The notes beneath the pieces are model-generated. The model worked only from the letters and a program-made list of their open reading frames with translations. It was not told where the DNA came from and did not search any database. Of a stretch of 64,000 nucleotides of DNA, positions 35,047 through 44,503 are shown piece after piece. The stretch lies in contig NZ_NPBF01000018.1 in NCBI RefSeq assembly GCF_002272135.1, forward strand, positions 248,001-312,000, written 5' to 3'. The translations under genes and the position numbers were made by a program. The DNA comes from Virgibacillus sp. 7505. GTDB lineage: Bacteria; Bacillota; Bacilli; Bacillales; Amphibacillaceae. Within the stretch, counting starts at the first letter, position 1, and each line of letters begins with the position of its first letter.

Positions 35047-36546
35047 TTATGTTCTATAGGCTTTTAATTCTAAATTTAAACTCTTAGTTTTGGAATAAAC
35101 TTGCTGGTAAATACTGAACAGCTTTTGGTATTTTTGAACATTAGCCTCTTTCGGTTTGAATTCCTTTATTCTTTCAATGAATACCTCGGCACATTCCTCG
35201 AGTGTCGCAAACCATTCAACTCCTACAGCTGCAAGCATTGCTGCGCCGACACCAGGACCTTGTTCACTCTTTAAACGGACAATATTAGCATCAAAAATAT
35301 CCGCTTGCATTTGTAACCATTCATCATTTTTTGCACCGCCGCCAATCGAGATAATAGTATCAATAACATTGCCATTTTCCCGGAATATATGGATTGATTC
35401 ATTAAGTGAAAAGGTGATTCCTTCCAGGATTGCCCTTACAAAATCCTTTATATTATGAGAAGCGTCCATTCCAATAAAACTACCTCGTATAACCGAATCA
35501 GCATAAGGAGTCCTCTCACCAGTAAGATAAGGTGTAAAAACTAAACCATTGGAACCTGCTGGAACAGTATCAATACCATCAAGTAAATCTTCAAAGTTAT
35601 ACTCCCTAGCGAATACCTCTTTAAACCAGGTTAGACTGTAACCTGCTGACAAAGTAACGCCCATCGTATAGAATGAGTCCTTTTTTCCGTGGTTAAAATA
35701 ATGTACCCTTCCTTCAAAATCCGAATCAGAGTTGTCTTCATAAGACAAAATAACACCAGAAGTCCCAATAGAGCATAAGGTTTCTCCTCTTTTTAAGATA
35801 CCAGAGCCAATTGCCCCGCAAGCGTTATCTGCCCCTCCTGCAAATACTCTGGTTGATTGGGATAAACCTGATTCAAAAGCAAAGGAGGGTGTTAATGTCC
35901 CTATGCATTCATGTGATTCTACAAGCGGAGGACATAAAGAAGAAGCAATACCTATATCGTCACAAATTTCGATACTCCATTTCTTTTCTTTTATATTCAA
36001 TAAAAGTGTTCCAGCAGCATCTGAATAATCAGTAGCGAGATGTCCTGTCATACGATAACGCAGATAATCTTTGGGAAGCACGAAAGTCGATGCGTTCTTG
36101 AACAATTCAGGTTCATTTTCTTTCACCCATAATAATTTTGGCAGAGTGAATCCCTCAAGAGCTGGGTTTTTAGTTACAGTCAGCAATTTCTCCCTGCCTA
36201 CTTTATTATAAATTTCCTGACATTGCTTAGTAGTACGCGTATCGTTCCATAATATGGCATCGCGAAGAACATTTCCTTCTTGGTCAAGTAAAACAAGTCC
36301 ATGCATTTGACCGGAAAAACTGATACCTTCGATGTCTTCTATATTTCCATCAAATTTACTAAAGAGCCCTTTCAAAGCATTGACCGTCTTACTAACCCAC
36401 TCCTCCGGATCCTGCTCACTATAACCAGACTTACGTTGAATTAACGGATAAGCAATTGTTTGTTCCAGACAAACTTTCCCTGATTTATTAACTAGCAGCG
36501 TTTTGACGGCACTAGTACCTAAATCAATTCCAATAACATATTTCAA
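35047..36546 (-). CDS. xylB: Xylulokinase
   Basis: This 499-residue FGGY kinase phosphorylates D-xylulose to xylulose 5-phosphate. The N-terminal phosphate-1 motif GIDLGTSAVKTLL, the catalytic-base region FSGQMHGLV and ILWNDTRT, and the C-terminal IGGGAKNDEWLQMQADIF signature are all present. Length fits (about 500). The start is TTG, chosen because GGGGGAG lies five bases upstream and the protein then begins at MKYVIGID. It is the last gene of the xylF-G-H-A-B operon, separated from xylA by a stable hairpin. Confidence 0.95.
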   Translation of the reverse strand: MKYVIGIDLGTSAVKTLLVNKSGKVCLEQTIAYPLIQRKSGYSEQDPEEWVSKTVNALKGLFSKFDGNIEDIEGISFSGQMHGLVLLDQEGNVLRDAILWNDTRTTKQCQEIYNKVGREKLLTVTKNPALEGFTLPKLLWVKENEPELFKNASTFVLPKDYLRYRMTGHLATDYSDAAGTLLLNIKEKKWSIEICDDIGIASSLCPPLVESHECIGTLTPSFAFESGLSQSTRVFAGGADNACGAIGSGILKRGETLCSIGTSGVILSYEDNSDSDFEGRVHYFNHGKKDSFYTMGVTLSAGYSLTWFKEVFAREYNFEDLLDGIDTVPAGSNGLVFTPYLTGERTPYADSVIRGSFIGMDASHNIKDFVRAILEGITFSLNESIHIFRENGNVIDTIISIGGGAKNDEWLQMQADIFDANIVRLKSEQGPGVGAAMLAAVGVEWFATLEECAEVFIERIKEFKPKEANVQKYQKLFSIYQQVYSKTKSLNLELKAYRT

Positions 36547-36572
36547 GCCTGCTCCCCCTTTACGACATAATA

Positions 36573-36612
36573 GGATATACCAGAGTCAAGCTACAAATCA
36601 TCTGGTATATCC
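36573..36612 (-). other. Stable hairpin between xylA and xylB
   Basis: A 12-bp perfect stem GGATATACCAGA/TCTGGTATATCC with a 16-nt loop lies in the intergenic region. On the operon strand it is not followed by a T-run, so it is more likely an mRNA processing or stability element than a terminator. Confidence 0.65.
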
Positions 36613-36623
36613 CCATTTTTGCT

Positions 36624-37946
36624 CTATTTAGATAGAACGTTTAGTAGATATTGATTAATTGTTGCTTTTAACTGTTCCGTACGACCAGAAGTATTTGAAA
36701 TTTCCCCTAATCCAAGTGCATACTCCTCCAGTTTATGGAAGTCTGTTTCGTTCTCCACTATCTGTTTTCCAATTCCACTTGCATAGCTGCTGTAACGAGA
36801 TGAAATAAAATCTTCCAAAACTCGATCTTCTATTAGTTTTTGCGCTGTTTTTAAACCAATTGCAAAGCTGTCCATTCCAGCAATATGTGCGTGGAAAAGA
36901 TCATCTGCTTCAAATGAACCACGTCGTACCTTCGCATCAAAGTTTAATCCACCTTTACCAAGCCCGCCGTTTTGCAAGATCTCATACATCGCTAACGTAG
37001 TAGTATATAAATCTGTTGGAAATTCATCTGTATCCCAACCAAGCAATGAATCACCTTGGTTTGCATCAACAGAACCCAACAATCCATTAATGCGCGCCAC
37101 CCGCAGTTCATGTTCAAATGTATGACCTGCCAATGTGGCGTGATTTGCTTCGATATTAAATTTAAAATGATCCTGTAGATCATAATTTTGAAGGAAAGCT
37201 AAGCCAGTGGCTACATCAAAATCATATTGATGTTTGGTTGGCTCTTTTGGTTTCGGTTCAATCAAAAATTGTCCTGTAAAACCAATTTCTTTCGCATAAT
37301 TGACAGCCATATGGAAGAAGCGCCCAAGATTGTCCTGCTCAAGCTTCATGTCTGTATTCAATAGCGTTTCATAACCTTCACGTCCACCCCAGAACACATA
37401 ATTCTCTGCTCCTAGGTCCTTCGCAACTTCAAGCCCCTTCTTCACCTTGGCAGCGGAATAAGCATACACATCCGCATTAACAGCTGTTGCTGCTCCATGA
37501 ACAAAGCGTGGATGTGTGAACATATTCGCTGTATTCCACAGAAGCTTTGTTTTACTAGTATTCATATATTCCTTTATCATGGAAACAATTGAATCCAGAT
37601 TTTGATACGTTTCAGCAAGTGAATTTCCTTCAGGTGCAATATCTACGTCATGAAAACAAAAGAATGGTACATTCAGTTTTTCAAAGAACTCAAATGCAGC
37701 TTCAACACGAGCCTTAGCCAAGTCCATGCCGGAAAACTTATCCCACGGCCGCTGCATATTGCCGTCTCCAAATGGATCTGTGCCATCCATCGTCATGGTA
37801 TGCCAATATGCAACACCAAACCGAAGTATCTCTTCCATCGTCTTGCCAGCAATTCTTTCCTCAGGATCATAAAACTTAAACGCTAAAGGATTAGTAGATG
37901 CAGCACCTTCGTATACAATTTTGTTAACGTTTTCAAAATAAGCCAT
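36624..37946 (-). CDS. xylA: Xylose isomerase
   Basis: This 440-residue enzyme converts D-xylose to D-xylulose using two divalent metal ions. It is the long (class II) form with the signature WGGREGYE (near residue 190), [18 protein letters not shown] (near 232), the metal-ligand [10 protein letters not shown] (near 270) and VDANQGD (near 297). Length fits class II enzymes (about 440). The ATG follows GGAGG. A perfect cre lies within its first codons. It sits between xylH and xylB in the operon. Confidence 0.97.
   Translation of the reverse strand: MAYFENVNKIVYEGAASTNPLAFKFYDPEERIAGKTMEEILRFGVAYWHTMTMDGTDPFGDGNMQRPWDKFSGMDLAKARVEAAFEFFEKLNVPFFCFHDVDIAPEGNSLAETYQNLDSIVSMIKEYMNTSKTKLLWNTANMFTHPRFVHGAATAVNADVYAYSAAKVKKGLEVAKDLGAENYVFWGGREGYETLLNTDMKLEQDNLGRFFHMAVNYAKEIGFTGQFLIEPKPKEPTKHQYDFDVATGLAFLQNYDLQDHFKFNIEANHATLAGHTFEHELRVARINGLLGSVDANQGDSLLGWDTDEFPTDLYTTTLAMYEILQNGGLGKGGLNFDAKVRRGSFEADDLFHAHIAGMDSFAIGLKTAQKLIEDRVLEDFISSRYSSYASGIGKQIVENETDFHKLEEYALGLGEISNTSGRTEQLKATINQYLLNVLSK
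37922..37936 (-). promoter_or_regulatory. cre site (CcpA) inside the start of xylA
   Basis: The minus-strand sequence TTGAAAACGTTAACA fits the cre consensus WTGNAANCGNWNNCW at every position. It lies at about codons 4-8 of xylA; the B. subtilis xylA cre is likewise inside the gene. Confidence 0.8.
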
Positions 37947-37961
37947 CTTTATTGCCTCCTA

Positions 37962-39128
37962 TTATTTTTTACTTGATATATCCACCCAAACTGCCAGAAT
38001 GAGAATGAGACCCTTCACGATATATTGCCAAAACGCCTCTATATTCATAATGCTCATGCCATTATCGATACTAGCCATTATCAGAGCACCAATCAAAGCT
38101 CCAGTGATTCTTCCCTTTCCTCCCATAAGGCTTGTTCCTCCAATGACACAGGCAGCAATAGCATCCAATTCATACATATCACCTGCACTGACAGTTGCTG
38201 CATTCAATCTGCTTGTCAGCAAAATCCCACCTATGCCCGCCAAAGCTCCCATCGTGATGAATACCCAAAGTGTATTCCATTTAATATTGATACCTGATAG
38301 TGCAGCAGCTTCCTGATTTCCACCAATAGCATACACGTAACGACCGAATGCCGTTTTGTTTGATATAAAGATGAAAATCGCTGCCAGTACGATTACGATG
38401 AAGATAGGGACAGGTATTCCTAAGTAGCGATTTAACATATAGGTGGCAAGAAGAATAAAAAAGGAATATAACGATACTTTTCCATAATCTATGATGCCTG
38501 CAGGAATCACTAATCCTAACTGCTTCCGTTTAAAACGGTTTCTGTAAGTACCATAGATTAACAATGCAATACTGATCATCGCAAGGATGTATCCTAATAC
38601 ATATGGGAGATAGCTGTTTCCTATTTGTTTAAAACTTTCATTCATAGGAGCAACCGTTTGCCCTTTACTAATTCCAATCAGTATTCCTCTAAAAACCAGC
38701 ATTCCACCCAAAGTTACAATAAAAGCAGGCACTGCCCGATATGCAACCCACCATCCTTGCCATAAACCTAGCAATGCTCCGGCAATCACAGTCACAATTA
38801 TGACAGGTATTGTTCCCCATCCGTGCCAGACCTGCAATATAGCGGCAATCCCGCCAAGCAATCCGACCAAAGATCCAACCGACAAGTCAATATGACCTGC
38901 TACTATAATCAATGTCATTCCTATTGCCAGTACAGCTATCACTGACATTTGCGTGAATAAATTGGAAATATTTCTTGATGATAGAAACTCCCCACCGGTG
39001 AAGATACTAAAAATCACAGCAATCAATACTAATGCAATAATGAGTGTGTATGCTTGTAAGTCCAACTTAAAAGTTAATTTAGGTTGTTTTCCTGATTCAC
39101 CTTTAGCCGATGGAAGTGGACTGTTCAT
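37962..39128 (-). CDS. xylH: D-xylose ABC transporter permease
   Basis: This 388-residue inner-membrane permease of the BPD_transp_2 (sugar, RbsC/XylH) family has about ten hydrophobic segments, including the conserved GMTLIIVAGHIDLSVGS (near residue 85) and the C-terminal IGGTSLMGGKG loop (near 335). The N-terminal 25 residues are cytoplasmic and Lys-rich. The start is the ATG at 39128 behind AGGAGGG, inside the 3' end of xylG; the coding regions overlap by 26 bases. It works with XylG and XylF to import xylose. Confidence 0.93.
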   Translation of the reverse strand: MNSPLPSAKGESGKQPKLTFKLDLQAYTLIIALVLIAVIFSIFTGGEFLSSRNISNLFTQMSVIAVLAIGMTLIIVAGHIDLSVGSLVGLLGGIAAILQVWHGWGTIPVIIVTVIAGALLGLWQGWWVAYRAVPAFIVTLGGMLVFRGILIGISKGQTVAPMNESFKQIGNSYLPYVLGYILAMISIALLIYGTYRNRFKRKQLGLVIPAGIIDYGKVSLYSFFILLATYMLNRYLGIPVPIFIVIVLAAIFIFISNKTAFGRYVYAIGGNQEAAALSGINIKWNTLWVFITMGALAGIGGILLTSRLNAATVSAGDMYELDAIAACVIGGTSLMGGKGRITGALIGALIMASIDNGMSIMNIEAFWQYIVKGLILILAVWVDISSKK

Positions 39129-40638
39129 TTTGCTTCCCTCCTGTGGCACAAGTCATGATTTTCTCTTGATTGGCATCGGCCCGTAGGAATTCACCTGTGA
39201 TTTTCCCTTCAGACATAACGATAATTCGATCAGACATACCCATTACTTCAGGGAGTTCTGAAGAAATAATGACGATACCGACTCCTTCCTTGGCGAGTTC
39301 ATTGATAATTTTATAGATTTCATACTTAGCTCCGACATCTATCCCTCTGGTAGGCTCATCAAGAATAAGTATCTTTGGATTGTTCATTAGCCATTTACTT
39401 AGTACTACTTTTTGCTGATTGCCGCCGCTTAACTGGCCAACCTTCGCTTCTAGATTAGGAGCTTTCAATTTCATTTTATCAGTTACCATGGTTGCATTTT
39501 TGACTTCCAATGCTGCATCGATCACTTTAAACTTCATTACTTTATTAAGAGCAGCAAGCGTTGTGTTCTTTGTAATTTCCATACCCAATACAAGCCCATA
39601 TCGCTTCCGGTCTTCTGATACGTAGGCCATTCCGTGCTTAATGGCATTAGAAGGTTGGGTAATATTTTTCTTTGCCCCTTCTATTAGGATAGATCCCTTC
39701 TTCTTACCTTTCAAACCTCCAAACAAGCTAACGAACAATTCCGAACGTCCAGCCCCCATTAAACCCGAAAACCCTAGAATCTCTCCTCTTCGAAGGCGAA
39801 AAGACACATCTGAGATCAATTTTTTCCCTGATTCATCTGAAAAAGAGTAATCTATGACTTCCAAAACATTATCTCTTCCAATTGCATGCGGCTCATAAGG
39901 AAAAAGCTCTGTTAAGTCACGACCAACCATCTTGGATACAATTTTTTGTTCTGTCATATCCTTAATCAGTTCTGTACTAATAGTTTTTCCATCACGTAGA
40001 ATGGTTACGGTATCAGCTAACTCTAAAACCTCTCCCAGTTTGTGAGAAATGTAGATACAAGTAACTCCTTGGTCCCGTAAGTCATTCAGTAAATTGATCA
40101 ATACCTTTACATCACTTTCTGTTAGTGCAGCCGTCGGTTCGTCAAGAATCAATATCTCTGTTTTCTTTGTTAATGCTTTTGCAATTTCCACTAACTGTTG
40201 TTTTCCTACAGTCAAGTCACCTACTTTAACCTGAGGATCTATATTCAGACCGATTTCTGCTAGCTTTTTTTTAGCTTCAGAGTAAATTTTGTTCCAATTA
40301 ACGATTTTTTGTCGCATTAGATCATGGCTAAGAAACAGATTTTCTGCTACCGACATCTCCTCCACTAGTGCTAGCTCCTGATAAATAATCCCTACCCCAG
40401 CTTCCTGAGATTCTTTAATTGACTTAAACTCTGCCTCCTTTCCATTAATATAGATTTGTCCACTATAACTATTGTGTGGATAGACTCCGCTGAGTATTTT
40501 CATTAATGTGGATTTTCCAGCGCCGTTTTCACCGCACAGTGCATGTATTTCTCCTTTTCTTACGGAAAATGTTATATTATCTAAAGCACGTACACCTGGG
40601 AACTCTTTTGTAATACCTTTCATTTCAAGTGCAAACAT
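39103..40638 (-). CDS. xylG: D-xylose ABC transporter ATP-binding protein
   Basis: This 511-residue tandem ATPase of the CUT2 class has two ABC domains. The first has Walker A GENGAGKST (near residue 36) and signature and Walker B segments (LTVGKQQLVEI, LILDEPTAAL). The second has the degenerate Walker A GLMGAGRSE (near 285), SGGNQQKVVLSKW and ILDEPTRGID. This pairing of one normal and one degenerate site is the rule for RbsA/XylG proteins. The start is set at the ATG at 40638, 12 bases after AAGGAG; an ATG four codons earlier directly touches that site. Confidence 0.93.
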   Translation of the reverse strand: MFALEMKGITKEFPGVRALDNITFSVRKGEIHALCGENGAGKSTLMKILSGVYPHNSYSGQIYINGKEAEFKSIKESQEAGVGIIYQELALVEEMSVAENLFLSHDLMRQKIVNWNKIYSEAKKKLAEIGLNIDPQVKVGDLTVGKQQLVEIAKALTKKTEILILDEPTAALTESDVKVLINLLNDLRDQGVTCIYISHKLGEVLELADTVTILRDGKTISTELIKDMTEQKIVSKMVGRDLTELFPYEPHAIGRDNVLEVIDYSFSDESGKKLISDVSFRLRRGEILGFSGLMGAGRSELFVSLFGGLKGKKKGSILIEGAKKNITQPSNAIKHGMAYVSEDRKRYGLVLGMEITKNTTLAALNKVMKFKVIDAALEVKNATMVTDKMKLKAPNLEAKVGQLSGGNQQKVVLSKWLMNNPKILILDEPTRGIDVGAKYEIYKIINELAKEGVGIVIISSELPEVMGMSDRIIVMSEGKITGEFLRADANQEKIMTCATGGKQNEQSTSIG

Positions 40639-40767
40639 GCCTGGTGTCATCTCCTTAAGTCAGTTGTTTTATTGGGATGCCAGCAAGAGTTACCTATACA
40701 GCAGCAGAATCCCCCTTACCATCGATCTGAACTTCTCAGATATGATACAGATAACTCACGTGTTTTA
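40639..40767 (-). other. Structured xylF-xylG intergenic region
   Basis: This untranslated spacer holds two nested inverted repeats on the operon strand: GAGTTATCT paired with AGGTAACTC (one mismatch) at long range, and an inner ATCTGA/TCAGAT hairpin. No T-run follows. It probably stabilises the xylF message, so that more binding protein than ATPase is made. Confidence 0.5.
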
Positions 40768-41856
40768 TTATGGAGATGCTGGTCGCTCACTTTCCGGGAC
40801 GTTTTTGTACACATCATCAAATGTGTGGAATCCATCATTGATAACAGTTTCTACCAAGTTATCTTTATTTACTTGAATTGGATCTAGTTTGATGAATGGC
40901 ACATCCTTTGTTCCATTATTAATGCTGGAATCAGCTGTTACTTCTTCTCCCTTTGCAAGCTGCACTGCTACTTCAGCACTCTTTGTTGCTATCTCTTTAA
41001 TAGGCTTATAGATAGTCATTGTTTGTGTACCTTCTGCAATTCGCTGTACTCCAGCTAGATCGGCATCCTGACCCGATATGGCAACTTTACCGTCCAGTCC
41101 CTGAGCTTCAAGTGCCTGAATCGCACCACCAGCAGTACTGTCATTGGAAGCGACAACAGCGTCTATTTCATTTTTATTAGCAGTCAATGCGTTCTCCATG
41201 ATTTTTAGAGCTTCATTGGCATCCCAGTTCTTAGCCCATTGGTCACCTACAACTTCAATCTCCCCACTATCAACTAACGGCTGCAGGATATTCATCTGAC
41301 CTTCTCTGAATAACTTGGCATTATTGTCAGTAGGAGAACCTCCCATTAAGAAGTACTTACCTGTTGGAACCTGTTCCACCAGATATTCTGCCTGCATTTC
41401 TCCTACACGTACATTATCAAAAGAGACATACGCATCTATATCAGTACCATTAATTAATCGATCATAAGAAAGTACAGAGATTCCTTCTGCTTTAGCCTGA
41501 TCAACAACTGTGGAAAGAGAGTCTGAATTGATTGCAATGATTACAAGTGCATCAATATCTTGAGACAGCATATTTTGAATCTGTGAAAGCTGCTTAGCTT
41601 CGTCTCCATCAGCTGATTGTACAAGAACTTCCGCACCAAGTTCTTCAGCCTTCTCCACAAAAAAGTCACGATCGTGCTGCCAACGCTCAAGCGTTAAGTC
41701 GGAAACAGACAAGCCAATCTTTAATCCATTATCACCGTTATTTTGACCCATACTATTGTTAGCGCTTTCATTTCCTGCATCTTGACCACAGGCAGACAAA
41801 ATCATTACAAGCATACCGATTAGCAATAATGATAGTAAGCCCTTACATTTTTTCAC
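40768..41856 (-). CDS. xylF: D-xylose-binding lipoprotein
   Basis: This 362-residue extracellular binding protein of the periplasmic-binding-protein type 1 (ribose/xylose) family starts with a lipoprotein signal peptide, with lipobox LSAC and lipidated Cys at about residue 23. The mature part has KIGLSVSDLTLERWQHD near residue 46, with the pattern of XylF sugar-binding loops, and a C-terminal hinge strand AISGQDADLAG. The start is GTG, chosen because GGGAGG lies ten bases upstream. It is the first gene of the xylFGHAB operon, downstream of an operator-overlapped promoter, and carries a cre within its coding region. Confidence 0.93.
   Translation of the reverse strand: MKKCKGLLSLLLIGMLVMILSACGQDAGNESANNSMGQNNGDNGLKIGLSVSDLTLERWQHDRDFFVEKAEELGAEVLVQSADGDEAKQLSQIQNMLSQDIDALVIIAINSDSLSTVVDQAKAEGISVLSYDRLINGTDIDAYVSFDNVRVGEMQAEYLVEQVPTGKYFLMGGSPTDNNAKLFREGQMNILQPLVDSGEIEVVGDQWAKNWDANEALKIMENALTANKNEIDAVVASNDSTAGGAIQALEAQGLDGKVAISGQDADLAGVQRIAEGTQTMTIYKPIKEIATKSAEVAVQLAKGEEVTADSSINNGTKDVPFIKLDPIQVNKDNLVETVINDGFHTFDDVYKNVPESERPASP
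41757..41770 (-). promoter_or_regulatory. cre site (CcpA) inside xylF
   Basis: TGAAAGCGCTAACA on the minus strand matches the strict cre consensus TGWAARCGYTWNCW at all 14 positions. It lies at about codons 29-33 of xylF, downstream of the promoter, where bound CcpA would block elongation. Confidence 0.85.
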
Positions 41857-41899
41857 GTTATTTAAGCCTCCCCTTCTCTGCTTATTTCATTTCCATTTG

Positions 41900-41928
41900 A
41901 TGATATCACTGAAAACTTAGTTTGTCTA
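41900..41928 (-). promoter_or_regulatory. Promoter of the xylFGHAB operon
   Basis: On the minus strand TAGACA (41923-41928) and TATCAT (41900-41905) are separated by 17 bases, each one base from consensus. The -35 lies in the centre of the XylR-type operator. Confidence 0.8.
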
Positions 41929-41944
41929 GACGATAAACTAAGTT
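41914..41944. promoter_or_regulatory. XylR operator 1
   Basis: This 31-bp site has perfect 10-bp arms (AACTTAGTTT and AAACTAAGTT) around an 11-bp spacer. The arms match the known Bacillus xyl operator core TTAGTTTGT...ACAAACTAA. It overlaps the xylF -35 and spacer. Confidence 0.88.
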
Positions 41945-42008
41945 TTTTCTGATTTCCCAACTCATAATTATTCGTCAGATAATCATATACTTTAGTATTT
42001 TTTTATTT

Positions 42009-42027
42009 TATAATGTAAGTGCTTTCA
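42009..42027 (+). promoter_or_regulatory. -10 element with overlapping cre-like site before the DUF624 gene
   Basis: TATAAT (42009-42014) is followed immediately by TGTAAGTGCTTTCA (42014-42027), which fits the strict cre consensus except that the central C is a T. No good -35 is seen 17 bases upstream, so the promoter may need an activator or be weak. Confidence 0.55.
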
Positions 42028-42065
42028 TAACCTTAAAACTAACTAGAATAAGGGAGGGTATTGCA

Positions 42066-42680
42066 TTGAATAGATTCAGCAGTTCCTTATATCAACTATT
42101 TGAATGGATCACTCGCTTTGCATATCTGAATGTTCTATGGATACTATTTACAATTGCCGGTGGGTTTATCTTTGGCTTTTTCCCTTCTACTATCGCAATG
42201 TTTACAATCATTAGAGATTGGTTAAAAGGAGAATCGGGTTCTGCTTTATTCCCTTCTTTTTGGACATATTTCAGAAGGGAATTTTGGAAAAGCAACCGAT
42301 TAGGGGTTTTTGTTACAGGGCTTTCTATTATCATTGTTATTGATTTTTGGTATATGCGCATCCTTACAACATCCTTGACATGGACTCATATCCCATTGCT
42401 GGTATTCATCCTCTTTTCATTACTTCTATTGTTCTATCTTTTTCCGACTTTTGTTCATTACGACTCAGGTGTAAGAACAATCATCAGGAATGCCTTTCTC
42501 ATCATGTTGATCCATCCTTTGCATACTTTATTAATTCTTATCTGTCTCGCTTCCTTAACAATGATCATGTACGTGCTCCCTTCCTTGGCATTTCTATTTG
42601 GCGGCAGTTCCTATGCATTTATCACTATGTGGCTTAGCCTTCATGCCTTTACTAGTATGAGAAAGAAGAGTACTACGTAA
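42066..42680 (+). CDS. DUF624 (YesL-family) membrane protein
   Basis: This 204-residue integral membrane protein has about five hydrophobic helices and the family motif FPSTIAMFTIIRDWLKG near residue 38, then FWKSNRLG. YesL/YteU homologues are found beside carbohydrate ABC importers of the MalFG type and are thought to assist or regulate them, but no function is proven. The start is TTG, seven bases after GGGAGGG. It stands between the two xylose transport operons, divergent from xylF and convergent with the oligosaccharide permease genes, behind a cre-like site. Confidence 0.85.
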   Translation: MNRFSSSLYQLFEWITRFAYLNVLWILFTIAGGFIFGFFPSTIAMFTIIRDWLKGESGSALFPSFWTYFRREFWKSNRLGVFVTGLSIIIVIDFWYMRILTTSLTWTHIPLLVFILFSLLLLFYLFPTFVHYDSGVRTIIRNAFLIMLIHPLHTLLILICLASLTMIMYVLPSLAFLFGGSSYAFITMWLSLHAFTSMRKKSTT

Positions 42681-42715
42681 AAAGAGCAATCCATAAGAGG
42701 ATTGCTCTTTCCCTC
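42681..42715. terminator. Bidirectional terminator between the DUF624 gene and the oligosaccharide importer operon
   Basis: A 12-bp perfect stem AAAGAGCAATCC/GGATTGCTCTTT with a 6-nt loop lies directly after the DUF624 stop. Runs of A and T on the two flanks suit both strands. Confidence 0.85.
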
Positions 42716-42717
42716 TG

Positions 42718-43539
42718 TTACCCTTTAACTGCACTAGAAGAAATTCCTTCTACCACTTTATTGCTGAAAAATAGGAAGGCAAGCAGTATCGGCAGCATGC
42801 TAATGATAAGAGTTGCCCCAATTGCTCCCCAATCCGTCATATATTGTCCGACGAAATTTTGAATTCCGACTGTCAGTGTTTTGTATTCATCTGAACTTAT
42901 AAATGTATTCACAAAAACAAACTCATTCCAGTTATAAATCATGTTAATTATCACCGTGGTAGAAATAACAGGAATCGTCATTGGAAGGATGATCTTAAAA
43001 AATATCCGATGAACCGAACAGCCGTCCATTATAGCCGCCTCTTCAATTTCACGGGGCAATGTATAATAGAACCCTAATAGGATCATTAAAGTAATCGGCA
43101 AATTATAAGCCGTGTAAGTAATGACGATTGACCATGGATTATCTATCATATTCACATTCAAAAACATATTGAATAAAGGAATAATAGAAGAATGGATAGG
43201 TATCATCAAACCTACCATAAATAGCCCCAGAACCAGTTTACTCCATTTCCATTGCATCCTGGTAATCGCAAAAGCAGCCATACTTGCTAATAATACTGTA
43301 AAAATTATTGCTACTCCTGTAATCCAAACGCTATTCCAGAAGTAACTTCCGATACCGCTATCCCATACCTTTACATAGTTTTCCCATCTGAACTCTGATG
43401 GTAACGAAAATGGAGATTTGGAAAAGATCTCTTGGTTATTCTTTAATGAGAAGAGAAATAGCCATAATATCGGAAACACTTGAAAGACTGCTACCGCACT
43501 CAAACAAACATAAAGAAGAATGTAACCCACTTTCTTCAA
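42718..43539 (-). CDS. Oligosaccharide ABC transporter permease (MalG-type)
   Basis: This 273-residue permease of the CUT1 class has six predicted membrane helices. The EAA loop, which contacts the ATPase, is EEAAIMDGCSVHRIFFKII (near residue 185). It is the third gene of the operon with the MalF-type permease and the binding protein. The start is TTG, preceded by GAGGGGG eight bases upstream. No ATPase gene is in the operon, so a shared MsmX-type ATPase elsewhere in the genome would have to serve it. The likely substrate is xylo-oligosaccharides, from context. Confidence 0.88.
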   Translation of the reverse strand: MKKVGYILLYVCLSAVAVFQVFPILWLFLFSLKNNQEIFSKSPFSLPSEFRWENYVKVWDSGIGSYFWNSVWITGVAIIFTVLLASMAAFAITRMQWKWSKLVLGLFMVGLMIPIHSSIIPLFNMFLNVNMIDNPWSIVITYTAYNLPITLMILLGFYYTLPREIEEAAIMDGCSVHRIFFKIILPMTIPVISTTVIINMIYNWNEFVFVNTFISSDEYKTLTVGIQNFVGQYMTDWGAIGATLIISMLPILLAFLFFSNKVVEGISSSAVKG

Positions 43540-43554
43540 TGCATAAACCCCCTC

Positions 43555-44433
43555 TTAATATTGAAGTTCTTCCTTAGAATCTGTAACCTTTCGGACAATT
43601 AAAGTAACAATTAGTGTGATGATCAACAATAAAAAGCCAATAGCACTACCATAACCAAAATCATTACTGGAAAACGCCAGTTTGTACATATAAGACGCCA
43701 TTACTTCACTAGCACCATTAGGTCCCCCGCCCGTCATAACGTATATTAGATCGAAGTACTTGAGTGAACCTACAACTGCAAGTACAATCGTCACTTTTAC
43801 AACACCCATTATCAAAGGTAATTTAATTTTATATGCAATCTGAAATGGAGTAGCTCCATCTATTCTAGCTGCTTCAATAATAGACTCGGGGATATTTTTC
43901 AATGCAGCATAATAAATCAGTATATAAAAACCAGCATACTGCCAAAGTATTGGAATAAAGATGGCATACAATACCACGGCAGGTTCAGCAAGCCACGCTG
44001 GTGGATTGTCTACCCCGAAAGAAGCTAATATGCTATTTAAGATACCGTTGGACGGATTAAATACTTTAATCCATAATTGTGCTATTGCTACAGAAGATAA
44101 TAGCATCGGAATTAGGTAAATTTTCCTCAGCAAATTGGAGCCTTTAATTTTTGATGCAAGAATCAACGAGATTGCCAAATACACAATCAAACTTAGTGTA
44201 GAAAACAAGGCAAGCATGAAAGAATGAAAGGCACTTGACCAAAAAAGTCCATCTTGAATAGCGTTAAAGTAGTTCTCCATACCTATGTACTTCATGGCAC
44301 CAATACCATCCCAGTCCATTAAGCCATAGTATCCGGACAATAACAGAGGAATAAAGATAAAAATACTGATCAGTAAAAATGCCGGGAGAATATACATCCC
44401 AATAATCCATTTATTAGACATAACTCTGTTCAT
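43555..44433 (-). CDS. Oligosaccharide ABC transporter permease (MalF-type)
   Basis: This 292-residue CUT1 permease has six predicted helices and the EAA loop IEAARIDGATPFQIAYKIKLP near residue 195. It pairs with the MalG-type protein encoded 15 bases downstream. The start is the ATG at 44433 behind GGGAGG; the frame extends 11 codons upstream without a site. A terminator hairpin lies between it and the binding-protein gene, so it is expressed by partial read-through. Confidence 0.9.
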   Translation of the reverse strand: MNRVMSNKWIIGMYILPAFLLISIFIFIPLLLSGYYGLMDWDGIGAMKYIGMENYFNAIQDGLFWSSAFHSFMLALFSTLSLIVYLAISLILASKIKGSNLLRKIYLIPMLLSSVAIAQLWIKVFNPSNGILNSILASFGVDNPPAWLAEPAVVLYAIFIPILWQYAGFYILIYYAALKNIPESIIEAARIDGATPFQIAYKIKLPLIMGVVKVTIVLAVVGSLKYFDLIYVMTGGGPNGASEVMASYMYKLAFSSNDFGYGSAIGFLLLIITLIVTLIVRKVTDSKEELQY

Positions 44434-44453
44434 AGTGATCGCCTCCCTTTTAT

Positions 44454-44486
44454 AAAAAAAGGGCAATCCAGCTATAGGCTTGCCCT
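44454..44486 (-). terminator. Internal terminator between the binding-protein gene and the permease genes
   Basis: The stem AGGGCAAGCC/GGATTGCCCT (one mismatch) is followed on the minus strand by seven T. Placed inside the operon, it should make transcripts of the binding protein more abundant than those of the permeases. Confidence 0.8.
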
Positions 44487-44503
44487 CTTCATCCGTTGAT
44501 TAA

